From Polyangium sp. 15x6 (GTDB lineage: Bacteria > Myxococcota_A > Polyangia > Polyangiales > Polyangiaceae): DNA of 64,000 nucleotides. A model generated the notes under the pieces. That model saw only the letters and a list, made by a program, of their open reading frames with translations. It did not search any database and was not told the origin of the DNA. This document shows, piece after piece, positions 50,478 to 58,790 of this stretch. The DNA is taken from positions 25,350 to 89,349 of the forward strand of contig NZ_JASBQE010000049.1 in the NCBI RefSeq assembly GCF_029960785.1, written 5' to 3'. Both the position numbers and the translations under genes were made by a program. Numbering within the stretch: the stretch's first letter is position 1; each line of letters begins with the position of its first letter.

Positions 50478-51365
50478 TCAATCCCTTCGATCGTGATGAT
50501 TCGAGAGCGCTGCGCCGTCGGCCGCGGGCAGCGTGAAGTGGATCGTGCTCCCACGCCCCACCTCGCTCTGCGCGCCGATGCGCCCGCCGTGCGCCTCGAC
50601 GATGCCCTTGGCGACGTAGACGCCGAGGCCCATGCCCTGGCACGCGCGACGCCCCTCGGGCGGCCTACGCGAGAACAGCATCGCCCGATCGAGCTCGGCG
50701 ATGCCGGGCCCCGTGTCGGTCACGGAGAAGCGCGCGCCCGCGGGTGCGGGCTCGGCGCGGATCGTGATCGATCCGCCCTTCTGCATGAAGCGCGCGGCGT
50801 TGTTGACGAGCCGCGAGAGGACCTGCAGCACGCGGGCACGATCGACGTAGAGCGCGGGCAGGTGCGGCGAGACCTCTTTCACGACCGCGATCGGCCGCTG
50901 CGCCGTGGAGAGGGCCGCGGCCAGCGCGGCGGCCTCCACGATCGACGCCGCGTCGTGCACCTCCTGTCCGATCGGCAGCTTCCCCGCGTCGATGTGTGCT
51001 GCGTCGACGAGGTCCTCGACGATCTGGTTCATCTCCAGCGCGGAGCGCTTGATCGTCTGGAGTTGACGATCGTGCGCTGGATCCCCGCCGAGCTCGCGCG
51101 CGAGCAGCGTCGTCGTCACCATCACGACGCCGAGCGGGTTGCGCAGGTCGTGCGAGACGATGGTGAGCAGCTCCGCGCGCTGCGCTTCGGCGGCTTTCGC
51201 GCGCCGCTCGAGCTCTCGACATCGCCGCTCGAGCTCTGCCACGTAACGCGCGTCTTTCGTTTGCACGGCTGGCATGCGAGCGCGCTTCGTCGCGGGGCGC
51301 GTCGTGCTTCGCGACGGCCCATTTGCCGGCTTGCTTGCTTGTTTGCGTTTCCTCGCTTCGGCCAC
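50478..51365 (-). CDS. Soluble histidine kinase
   Basis: 295 residues with a basic N-terminal tail and a coiled coil (YVAELERRCRELERRAKAAE), but no membrane helix or sensor domain. The H-box SHDLRNPLG is intact. HATPase elements are complete: N-box LVNNAARF, G1 VTDTGPGIAE and G2 GMGLGVYVAKGIVEAHGG. It is therefore predicted active and probably receives its signal from a partner. Divergent from the stand-alone receiver at 51647. A second Met (MPAVQTKDARYV) near residue 31 is an alternative start. Confidence 0.87.
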   Translation of the reverse strand: MAEARKRKQASKPANGPSRSTTRPATKRARMPAVQTKDARYVAELERRCRELERRAKAAEAQRAELLTIVSHDLRNPLGVVMVTTTLLARELGGDPAHDRQLQTIKRSALEMNQIVEDLVDAAHIDAGKLPIGQEVHDAASIVEAAALAAALSTAQRPIAVVKEVSPHLPALYVDRARVLQVLSRLVNNAARFMQKGGSITIRAEPAPAGARFSVTDTGPGIAELDRAMLFSRRPPEGRRACQGMGLGVYVAKGIVEAHGGRIGAQSEVGRGSTIHFTLPAADGAALSNHHDRRD

Positions 51366-51646
51366 GATCGCCCTCTTTGATCCGCAGGGTAACGCGACAT
51401 CGTGCTGCGGATGCAGTCGGAGATCGCCTCACTCGGCCATCCGTGCCGCGATGTCCGGAAGAGCCCGCGTCGGGTTTCTCCCGATAGGCCGCTCAGGCGC
51501 GTCTCCACCGCCCAAGAAGGGCACGAATCCGTGCCTGAGGTTCCTCGCCTGCGGCTATCATCGACCCTCGCTCGCGACGCACGCTGCGCCGCGGGTGAGG
51601 GGTAGGCGGGGACGCGCGCTCCATCGATGACCGGGGGTTTTACGTC
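51366..51646. other. 281-bp divergent intergenic region
   Basis: Lies between a histidine kinase (minus) and a receiver (plus). No palindrome, hairpin or promoter hexamer convincing enough to call was found. Confidence 0.4.
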
Positions 51647-52069
51647 GTGAAGACGACAGACGAAACTGGGCTCGGGCAACAACACGGCGGCCTCTCGCCG
51701 CTCGTCCTCGTGGTCGACGACTTCGACGACAACCGCGAGATGTTCACGGAGTTTCTTTCGTTCTCCGGGTTCCGCGTGGCGCAGGCTGCAACCGGGAAAG
51801 AGGCGCTGGATCAGGCGTTCTCCCTCTTGCCCGATCTGATCCTCATGGATCTATCGCTGCCCGAGCTCGACGGGCTCGAAGCGACGCGATGCCTGAAGAA
51901 CGACGAGCGGACCAAGCGCATCCCGATCGTGGCGCTGACGGGACACGCGCTCGCGGGTCACTCGAAGGACGCCAAGGAGGCAGGCTGCGACTCGTTCCTG
52001 ACGAAGCCGTGCCTGCCCGACGCGCTGGTGACCGAGATCAAGCGGGTCCTCGGCGCGCGAGCTCGATAG
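51647..52069 (+). CDS. Single-domain response regulator (CheY-like)
   Basis: 140 residues from GTG. Acidic pocket DDFDD, phosphoacceptor Asp in LILMDLSLPELDG, Thr in VALTGHA and Lys in FLTKPCLPD; no output domain. Such receivers pass phosphate or act by protein contact. It is divergent from one kinase and convergent with a second receiver gene. Confidence 0.9.
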   Translation: MKTTDETGLGQQHGGLSPLVLVVDDFDDNREMFTEFLSFSGFRVAQAATGKEALDQAFSLLPDLILMDLSLPELDGLEATRCLKNDERTKRIPIVALTGHALAGHSKDAKEAGCDSFLTKPCLPDALVTEIKRVLGARAR

Positions 52070-52126
52070 CCCGCGCACCGACGACATTCATCGCAGAGGG
52101 GGGGGAACATGAGAGCGTCCGTGGGC

Positions 52127-52555
52127 TCACGGGTGGGCGTGCGCGCGGATGGCGTCACGCAGGAGGCGGGCAGCTTCGTCCCAGTCGACGGGCTTGACCA
52201 GGACCGCATCGAACGCGCTGTTCGCGAGCTTGGCGCGCGCGGAGAGATCGCGCCGCCCCGTGCACGCGAAGAGCGCCATCCGTTGCGTCGCGGGATCGGA
52301 GCGCAGCGCTTCGGCGACGACGAACCCGTCGATGCCGGGCATGCGCAGATCACACAGGACGGCGTCCGGCACGTCCTGCGTGGCGAGGAAGACGCCGCGC
52401 AGGCCGCCTTTCGCGCGCTCGACCTGGAAGCCGTGCGCTTCGAGCGAGGCCTCGGCGATCGCGAGGAAGTCGGGATCGTCGTCGACGATGAGCACGCGCG
52501 GGCGGAACACGCTCGTCTGCTCCATCTCGCCCGCTCCGCCCATCGTCTCCGCCAT
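52127..52555 (-). CDS. Single-domain response regulator (CheY-like)
   Basis: 142 residues. Acidic pocket VDDDPD, phosphoacceptor Asp in AVLCDLRMPGIDG, Thr in FACTGRRD and Lys in AVLVKPVDWD. No DNA-binding or enzymatic domain is fused. The true start may be the Met 10 residues later (MEQTSVFRPRVLIV). Together with the neighbouring receiver and two kinases it forms a four-gene signalling patch. Confidence 0.88.
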   Translation of the reverse strand: MAETMGGAGEMEQTSVFRPRVLIVDDDPDFLAIAEASLEAHGFQVERAKGGLRGVFLATQDVPDAVLCDLRMPGIDGFVVAEALRSDPATQRMALFACTGRRDLSARAKLANSAFDAVLVKPVDWDEAARLLRDAIRAHAHP

Positions 52556-52824
52556 CCCGCCCCCTCCGATTGCGTGCCGATCGCCGTTCGCGCGAGAACG
52601 CGCGCGGCGCGACGTTTCGCTTCCCCATGTCTTGGACCAGCGCGCGCGATGCGCAATGCGGCGGCGCGGTCTCTGCGAACTTCGTCCTCGCGAGACGCCG
52701 GATCCGTCCGGCGGCTCTGTTCACGATCTCCGCGATCCTCGGCGTTTCCTGCGTGCTACGCAGTGTGCGTCGTGTGCTCGTTCAACGCTTACCGCGCCCC
52801 TTTTCGGGCTCTAGGGTGTGCCTC

Positions 52825-53571
52825 ATGAGTGTCGACGAGGTTTTCTTCGACCGAGTGGCCCACGACCTGCGTGGCGAGCTCTCGACGATGCTCGCCGGCG
52901 TCCACTACTTGCTCCGGTTCGGCCGGGATCTCGCGCCTCCGACGCGCGAGATGCTCGAACGGGTGAGCGGCGCGGGCGAGCGGCTCACGCGCATGCTCGC
53001 GGAGTTCGACGACGCCGTGTGGCTGCTCGACACCAAAAAGCCGCTCGTGCTCGCGCCCCTTCGCTTCGGTGATCTGCTCGACGAGGTGATGACGCGCATC
53101 GAGCCCACGGTGAAGACGCGCGGCGTGCGTCTCATCCTCGAGCAGACCGACGCCGACGCGGCGGCCGAGCTCGTCGGCGACGTGGATATACTCGCCACGG
53201 CGCTCACCTCGATCGTCGATCTCGCCACCTTGCGCGCGCCTTCGGGCACGGTGCACGTCACGGCCGAGACCCGGGAGGGCGCGCCGATCGTGCGGGTGCG
53301 GGACGAGGGCGACGCCGTGCCCAAGGACGTGCTCGCGCGCCTCTTCGAGCCCTTCGTCGAGCGGGAGATCGTGCCGCGCGAGACGCACGGCCGGCGCAAG
53401 CTCAGGCTCGGGATCGGCCTGCCGATCGCGCGGGCGATCTTCGAAGCGCACGGCGGCTCGCTCGTCGTGGAGTCGAGCGACGCGGGGCTCACGCTCCGGG
53501 GCGTGATCTCCTTGCGCAAGGCCTCCGAGATCCCGCCCGAGCCCGAGAAGGCGCGCGCCGCGTCTGGTTAG
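52825..53571 (+). CDS. Degenerate soluble histidine kinase
   Basis: 248 residues from the ATG at 52825; the open frame before it is uncharacteristic. The H-box is present (VAHDLRGELS, His 13). In the ATPase domain the N-box, normally LTNLLDNATKYAP-like, reads LTSIVDLATLRAP, so both Asn residues that hold Mg-ATP are lost. The G1 box DxGxG reads DEGDA. The G2-like GIGLPIARAIFEAHGG is kept. It may still be phosphorylated or bind a partner but is doubtful as an ATP-dependent kinase. No sensor or membrane segment. Confidence 0.8.
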   Translation: MSVDEVFFDRVAHDLRGELSTMLAGVHYLLRFGRDLAPPTREMLERVSGAGERLTRMLAEFDDAVWLLDTKKPLVLAPLRFGDLLDEVMTRIEPTVKTRGVRLILEQTDADAAAELVGDVDILATALTSIVDLATLRAPSGTVHVTAETREGAPIVRVRDEGDAVPKDVLARLFEPFVEREIVPRETHGRRKLRLGIGLPIARAIFEAHGGSLVVESSDAGLTLRGVISLRKASEIPPEPEKARAASG

Positions 53572-53598
53572 CCGGCCGCTTGCGACGACCGGGCGGGC

Positions 53599-54780
53599 AT
53601 GCTCCGCTCGCCTTCCATGGCACGCGTGAACATCGTCTTCCTGGGTGTTGCGATCACGCTCCTCGGGGGCTGCTCCGAGCCGGCCGGCGCCGCACGTACG
53701 TGCAGCGGCGTCGCGCTCGACGGAGCGCTCTTGATGCTCGCCACGAACCTGCAGGCGAGCGGCCTCGGCCTCATCGACGAGGCCGGCTGTCTGACCGAGA
53801 TCCCGGATATCGCGCTCGGCGTCGATCCGCTGCTCTCTTCCGGCTTCGGCGGACCGTTCGTGTGCGTGCGTGATCAGGGGCTCGTGCGCGCCGTCGATCC
53901 GGATTCGCTCGCGCTCACGCGCACGTGGGTCGCGTTCGGCGAGTCGGAGACGACGTTCGAGCTCGCGACGGGCGGCAAAGCGGGCGGGCCGCACAACCCG
54001 CACGACGCGGATCTCGATGCAGAAGGCAGGCTCTGGGTCGCACGGTACGAGCAGCCAGGTATCGCGGTGATCGAGCCCGACGGGAGCTTCGGCGGCACGG
54101 TCGATCTCTCGATGTTCGCGGACGTCGACGGCCTGCCCGAGGTCGAGGCGGTGCGTGTCGTCGGCGATCGCGTCTTCGCGACCGTGCAGCGCCTCGATCG
54201 CCGCACGTGGAAGGCCGCGGAGAACGGCGCGCTCGTGGCGATCGACCTCGCCTCGCGCAGCATCGTCGGCTCCGTCGACCTCGGCGGGAAAAACCCCTTC
54301 GGCCGCATGAAGCCAGTGCCCGGGGATCCTGCGGGCAAGACCGTGGTGCTCGCGATGCCGGGCGACTTCTATGCGATCGACGAGGGCCACGCGGCCGCGA
54401 TCGTGAATCTCGACACCCTCGCGGTGACGGGCATCGCCGAGGAGAGTGCGTTCGACGGCTCGCTCGCGGAGGTCGAGCTCGCGGCGCCGGACGAGGCGTA
54501 CGCGATCGTCGCGGGCACCGGGCTCGAGAACGCGACGCGCCTCGTGCGGTTCGATCCATCCGGAAAAACCGCGCCGATCGTCCTGGCCGATACGCGGGAA
54601 GGTGGCCAGGGCGGTAACTACGACTACTGGGGCCTCGCGGTGGTCGGCCGCCACGTGCTCCTCGGCGACAAAGCGCACGGCGCGCCTGCGATCCACATCT
54701 TCGAGCGCGTGACGGGACGTGAGGTCGGCACCCTCGCGCCCGAGCGCCTTCCGCCCGTGTCGCTCTTGCCGTTGCCATAG
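53599..54780 (+). CDS. Beta-propeller lipoprotein (YncE-like)
   Basis: 393 residues. Lipobox at Cys 25 (TLLGGC); Met 7 is an alternative start. After the anchor come several repeats of a seven-blade style (DADLDAEGRLWVARYEQPGI, VRVVGDRVFATVQRLDRR, LVAIDLASRSIVGSVDLGG). These resemble surface YncE/YVTN-family propellers and lack a catalytic signature. Loosely followed (about 140 bp) by the MshEN-containing gene on the same strand. Confidence 0.78.
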   Translation: MLRSPSMARVNIVFLGVAITLLGGCSEPAGAARTCSGVALDGALLMLATNLQASGLGLIDEAGCLTEIPDIALGVDPLLSSGFGGPFVCVRDQGLVRAVDPDSLALTRTWVAFGESETTFELATGGKAGGPHNPHDADLDAEGRLWVARYEQPGIAVIEPDGSFGGTVDLSMFADVDGLPEVEAVRVVGDRVFATVQRLDRRTWKAAENGALVAIDLASRSIVGSVDLGGKNPFGRMKPVPGDPAGKTVVLAMPGDFYAIDEGHAAAIVNLDTLAVTGIAEESAFDGSLAEVELAAPDEAYAIVAGTGLENATRLVRFDPSGKTAPIVLADTREGGQGGNYDYWGLAVVGRHVLLGDKAHGAPAIHIFERVTGREVGTLAPERLPPVSLLPLP

Positions 54781-54917
54781 AGCGTCGGGAAGCGTGGAGG
54801 GGCTTCGTTCGGACGGGCCGAGCTCTCGCCTCCGAATCCCCTTTCGCCCTTGTGCCTCCTGGGCGAACTTCGTTTACCATCGATGGAAACGCCTTGGCTG
54901 ACCGAGCCCCTTCATCG

Positions 54918-57900
54918 ATGTTGAGCTCCGCGCTCGCCGAGCGTGGCGTGTCGATGCGTTCCCTCGAAGAGGCGATCGCGCGGCAGGTCGTGCACGGCGG
55001 TGATCTCGTGACGAACCTGCTCGAGGTCGGCGGCGCCCGCGAGGAGATGCTCGTGCCTCTGCTCGCCGAGGTGCTCGGCCTCGAAGAGGCGCCCTCGGGC
55101 AAGCTCCCGCTGCCGACCGCGCCGGTGCTGCGCCTCGTGCCCGGGGATCTCGCGATCAGACACGGCATCTTCCCGCTCGCGCTCACGCGGCGCGTCCTCA
55201 CGATCGCCACCGCCGAGCCGCTCTCGCCGGCCGTCGAAGGCGATCTCGCGTTCGCGCTCGCCGTCGAGATCCGGCAGAGCGTCGCGCCGCTCGTGCGCAT
55301 CCGTCAGGCGATCGCCGAGGCGTACCAGATCCCGCTCGATCGTCGCTTCCTCCGGCTCATCGCCAAGCTCGAGAGCCGCCCCGATCCGAGCCCGACCGTC
55401 GTGCCGCCGCCGCGGAGCGTCGAGTCACGTCCGCCGCCCGCGCGTCTTCCGGAGCTTCCCGTCGCGATGCCGCCGACGCAGACGCCGCCGACGCAGACGC
55501 CGGACACGCTCGTCGCGGGCGCGGCGCCGCCGATCGCACCGACACGCACGAGGCTCTCGGCCACGCCCGTCGCGGCGCGCGCGGCTCGCTCGGACCACCC
55601 CAAACCCGTGCCGACGGTCGCGGTCGTGGAGCCGAAGCCTGTGCCTGTGCCCGTCGCGGTCCCTGCACCTCCGCGGCGCCCGCTCACCAGCGACGAGATG
55701 CCCGAGACCGTCGCCGCGCCGCCGGGGTCCGCATCGATCGCGGACGCGGCCGACGAGGAAGAGGCGCCCGTCTCGCGAAGGCCGGAGCGACCCGTGCGAC
55801 GTGAGTCGACGCGCACGCGCACGAGCACCAGCGTGCTGCGCCGCGCGGTCACGGGCGATCGCAAGACACGCGTCGTCGAGGCTCCGGATCGCCGCGCCGC
55901 GCGTCCGCGCCGGAAGGGTCCGTTCACCGCGGCGATGGCGGAAGAGGAGCTCGGCGAGGCGACGACGACCGACGCGGTCCTCGACATCTTCTTCGCGTTC
56001 GCCCACCAGTTCTTCGAGTACACGGCGCTCTTCGTCGTGCACGGCGATGTCGCGGATGGACGCGACGCCTCGGGCCCCGGCGCAGGCGCGGCGCGGCTCA
56101 TGTCGTTCTCGGTGCCCCTCGGCCGCCCGAGCGTGCTCGCTCTCGCCCGCGAGCGCAGGGCGCCCGTGATCATGCCGCCCGCCGTGGGCGATCTCGACGT
56201 CGAGATCGCCTCCGAGCTCGGCCGATCGGGCCGCACCGAGGCAGGGACGCGCGCCGCTGCCGTGCTCGTGCTGCCGATCGTCGTGCGAAACCGGACCGTC
56301 GCGCTGCTCTACGGCGACGACGGCGCTGCCGATGTGGAGCTCTCCGCGCTCGGCGACGTCATCGCCATCGCGGGCCTCACGGCCGAGGCGCTCGAGCGTG
56401 CCATCTTGCGCAAGAAGCGCGGCGGCGCTGCGGGCGACGCTGCCCCGGCGAAGCGCCCCCCAAAGCCCGCGCATCCGCCGCAGGCCCAGGGCGCGGCCCG
56501 CCAGGTCGGGCTCGTCGCGCTCGCGCGCGCCTTCGAGTTGCCTGCGCGCCCCGCGGACGGCGCCGAGCCTGCGCTGCCTGCGGCCGAACCGAAATCCCCG
56601 CCGGCGGCCATCTCGTCGATCGCCGTCACCTTGCCGTCCGCGTCCGCGATGGCGCCGGCCATGCTCCAGGCGAGCTCCAAGCCGGCCGCGCCGCCTGCGG
56701 ACGAGATCTCCTTCGCAGGCATCGCCTCGAGCCAGCCGAGCCATGCGCCCCGGCCGGCCCCCGAGCCGCCGCGCACGGCCCCTCCGGCCCCCGCGCCCGC
56801 GGCCCCGCCGCCCTCGGCCCCTGCGGTCACGGAGACGCTCCAGAGCCCCACGCCCGCGCCGGACTCCGTCGTCCCGCGCGCCGAGCCCCTCGCGCCGCGC
56901 TCCCCCGACTCCGATAGCACCTGGGAGCTCACCGGCCGCCGCGGAGGTCCCCTGTCCCGTCGCCGCCGGACGCCTCTCGGCGTCGTCGCCACGGGCCGCG
57001 TGCGCCTCGGACCCACCACGCCCCCGCCTCCCCCCATCACGGCCGTCTCCCGGCTGCCAGAGGCCGGCCCCGCGCCCGTCCCGGCCCAGCCCCCGCGCGC
57101 CGCGCGCCGGGCCATCGCGCCGAGCTTCGGCGGCCGCAGCAAGGCCTCCCTGGGCCTCGGCGCCCAGCCCTTGCCCCCCGAGCCGCCGCCCAACGCCATC
57201 GCCGCGCCGCCGACGCCTCCCGTGCCTCCCGTGCGCCCCGTCGTGCCTACAGCGCCCGCGCCCCCACCCGACGCCTTCGTGCCCCCGCCCGAGGTCCCCG
57301 CGACCCCGGCCGCGCCCGCGCCGCCGGTGCGGGTCCCGCCCCCGGGCGGGGAGACGAACTCGCCCTTGCCGCCGGAGACGCTCCCCGGCCCGCCGGTGGA
57401 GGCCCGGGTCCACCGCGCGGTCAGGGACGAACCCAGCGCCGCGCCCGTCGCCGACTGGAACGTCTCGCCCGTGGGCAGCACGCTCCCGAGCCGCGCTCGC
57501 GCCGCTGGCTCCGATCCCATCACCCTCGTGCAGCGCTTCCTCGAATCCGGCGCCGAGGACGGCGAGGCCCAGAAGGAGCTCGTCCGCCTCGGCGAGGCCG
57601 CGATGCAGGCCATCATGGCCCGCTTCCCCGGCCCGCTCCGCATCGACCCGCGTGTCCTTTCGCGCGGCGCCGAGCTCCCGCTCGCCTCGCGCAGCGGCCC
57701 TCTGCTCGGCCTCATCGTCGCGATGGGCCGTGCTGCCGTGCCGTTCCTCGCCGTGCGCAGCACCGCCGGCGATCCCGACGTCCGGTTCTGGGCGACGCAC
57801 CTGCTCGGCGAGCTCGTGTATCCGGAGAGCGCGCACGCCATCTTCGTGCGCCTCTTCGACGACGCCGCTCCAGTTCGTCGTGTCGCGCGTCGCGCCGCCG

Positions 57901-58382
57901 CGATGCTCATCCAAGCAGGCCCCGTGACCGAGGCGCCGATCCTCCCGACGCTCGAGCGTCTCGCGCGGACCTCGACCGAGCGTGTCGGCCGGCGCCTGCT
58001 CGCAATCGAGACCCTCGGCGAGCTTGCTGTCCCGAGGTCCGTCCCGGTGCTCATCGCGACGCTCGGCGAGACGACCGCGGAGCTCGTGGATGCGGCGCAT
58101 CGCGCGCTCGTGCACGTCACGCGGCACGACTTCGGCCGCGACGTACGCAAGTGGAACGCCTTCTGGACCACGAACGGCGCGCGAGGCCGCGTCGAGTGGC
58201 TCATCGACGCGCTCCTCTCGGACTCACCGACGCTCCGCCGCGCCGCCGCAGAGGAGCTCGCGCCGCTCGTCGGAAGGGATCTCGGCTACTACGACGATCT
58301 CCCCGAGGACGAACGCGAAGCCGCGCAGGTCCGTTACGTCCTCTGGTGGGAGCAGGAAGGCCGCCACAAGAAGCGCGGTTGA
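54918..58382 (+). CDS. MshEN / GAF-like / HEAT-repeat protein without ATPase
   Basis: 1154 residues from the ATG at 54918 (a GTG at 54852 would add 22 residues; neither has a clear ribosome site). Residues 1-150 match the MshEN (GspE N-terminal) domain: LSSALAERGVSMRSLEEAIA, VHGGDLVTNLLEVGGAREEM, and RLVPGDLAIRHGIFPLALTR. About 340-500 is GAF-like (DAVLDIFFAFAHQFFEYTAL, AAVLVLPIVVRNRTVALLYG). About 500-860 is Pro/Ala-rich and disordered. About 864-1154 is HEAT-like (RVARRAAAMLIQAGPV, VPVLIATLGETTAELVDAAH). MshEN domains bind cyclic di-GMP; here there is no GspE/PilB ATPase domain, so it may act as a c-di-GMP scaffold. Confidence 0.8.
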   Translation: MLSSALAERGVSMRSLEEAIARQVVHGGDLVTNLLEVGGAREEMLVPLLAEVLGLEEAPSGKLPLPTAPVLRLVPGDLAIRHGIFPLALTRRVLTIATAEPLSPAVEGDLAFALAVEIRQSVAPLVRIRQAIAEAYQIPLDRRFLRLIAKLESRPDPSPTVVPPPRSVESRPPPARLPELPVAMPPTQTPPTQTPDTLVAGAAPPIAPTRTRLSATPVAARAARSDHPKPVPTVAVVEPKPVPVPVAVPAPPRRPLTSDEMPETVAAPPGSASIADAADEEEAPVSRRPERPVRRESTRTRTSTSVLRRAVTGDRKTRVVEAPDRRAARPRRKGPFTAAMAEEELGEATTTDAVLDIFFAFAHQFFEYTALFVVHGDVADGRDASGPGAGAARLMSFSVPLGRPSVLALARERRAPVIMPPAVGDLDVEIASELGRSGRTEAGTRAAAVLVLPIVVRNRTVALLYGDDGAADVELSALGDVIAIAGLTAEALERAILRKKRGGAAGDAAPAKRPPKPAHPPQAQGAARQVGLVALARAFELPARPADGAEPALPAAEPKSPPAAISSIAVTLPSASAMAPAMLQASSKPAAPPADEISFAGIASSQPSHAPRPAPEPPRTAPPAPAPAAPPPSAPAVTETLQSPTPAPDSVVPRAEPLAPRSPDSDSTWELTGRRGGPLSRRRRTPLGVVATGRVRLGPTTPPPPPITAVSRLPEAGPAPVPAQPPRAARRAIAPSFGGRSKASLGLGAQPLPPEPPPNAIAAPPTPPVPPVRPVVPTAPAPPPDAFVPPPEVPATPAAPAPPVRVPPPGGETNSPLPPETLPGPPVEARVHRAVRDEPSAAPVADWNVSPVGSTLPSRARAAGSDPITLVQRFLESGAEDGEAQKELVRLGEAAMQAIMARFPGPLRIDPRVLSRGAELPLASRSGPLLGLIVAMGRAAVPFLAVRSTAGDPDVRFWATHLLGELVYPESAHAIFVRLFDDAAPVRRVARRAAAMLIQAGPVTEAPILPTLERLARTSTERVGRRLLAIETLGELAVPRSVPVLIATLGETTAELVDAAHRALVHVTRHDFGRDVRKWNAFWTTNGARGRVEWLIDALLSDSPTLRRAAAEELAPLVGRDLGYYDDLPEDEREAAQVRYVLWWEQEGRHKKRG

Positions 58383-58475
58383 GCGCCTGGGGCCGCCGCG
58401 CCGGGGCGCTGCCCCGGACCCCGCGGGGGCTGTTCGCCCCTCGACCCGAACCAGGGCAAGCCCTGGACCTCTGGT

Positions 58476-58504
58476 GGAAGAACTGCGCTCCGCGCAGTTC
58501 TTCC
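58476..58504. repeat. Perfect 13-bp stem-loop (left)
   Basis: Arms GGAAGAACTGCGC (58476-58488) and GCGCAGTTCTTCC (58492-58504), loop TCC. The matching right stem differs at two arm positions with both strands changed. Confidence 0.8.
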
Positions 58505-58593
58505 AACGGGCCGGTTGGACCGCGTTGCCAGTTGAAAAGGCAGCGCGGCCGTCTTGGTTGGCAGGGTGCTTGGCAGTCTTGCCTCGGCCTGTT

Positions 58594-58622
58594 CGATGAA
58601 CTGCGCGAAGCGCAGTTCATCG
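58594..58622. repeat. Perfect 13-bp stem-loop (right)
   Basis: Arms CGATGAACTGCGC (58594-58606) and GCGCAGTTCATCG (58610-58622), loop GAA. Compared with the left stem, the first and fourth bases of the arm differ and their partners change to match. Confidence 0.8.
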
Positions 58623-58721
58623 ACCCCGGGTCCAGCGCTTGCGCTGGTCCGGGTCCAGGGGCGGATAGCCCCGGTGGGGCCTGGGGCAACGCCCCAGCGA
58701 AGCGGCTCCTGGATGAGACCA

Positions 58722-58757
58722 CAAAAAGCCACGAGGGGGCTCGAGGCCCCCTCGTGG
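58722..58757 (-). terminator. Rho-independent terminator of the triple DsbA gene
   Basis: Arms CCACGAGGGGGC (58729-58740) and GCCCCCTCGTGG (58746-58757) pair perfectly over a 5-nt loop and, on the minus strand, are followed by five T residues (A-run 58723-58727). Located about 35 bp beyond the stop. Confidence 0.78.
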
Positions 58758-58790
58758 TGTGTTTCATCGATCGTCAGGAACGAGCGTCGC

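Larger units (their letters stand above)
58403..58695. repeat. 67-nt imperfect inverted repeat with nested hairpins
   Basis: The left arm (58403-58469) and the reverse complement of the right arm (58629-58695) align without gaps at 56 of 67 positions. Each arm contains its own small hairpins, such as CCAGGGC-AA-GCCCTGG on the left and CCAGCGC-AA-GCGCTGG on the right. Between the arms lie two perfect 13-bp stems. The whole block fills the gap between two convergent genes. It may be a non-autonomous, REP- or MITE-like palindromic element. Confidence 0.75.

Noticed and set aside
58383..58734. Plus- and minus-strand short frames across the hairpin block
   Set aside because: Both strands are open only because of palindromic GC-rich sequence; the products have no motif and no ribosome site.
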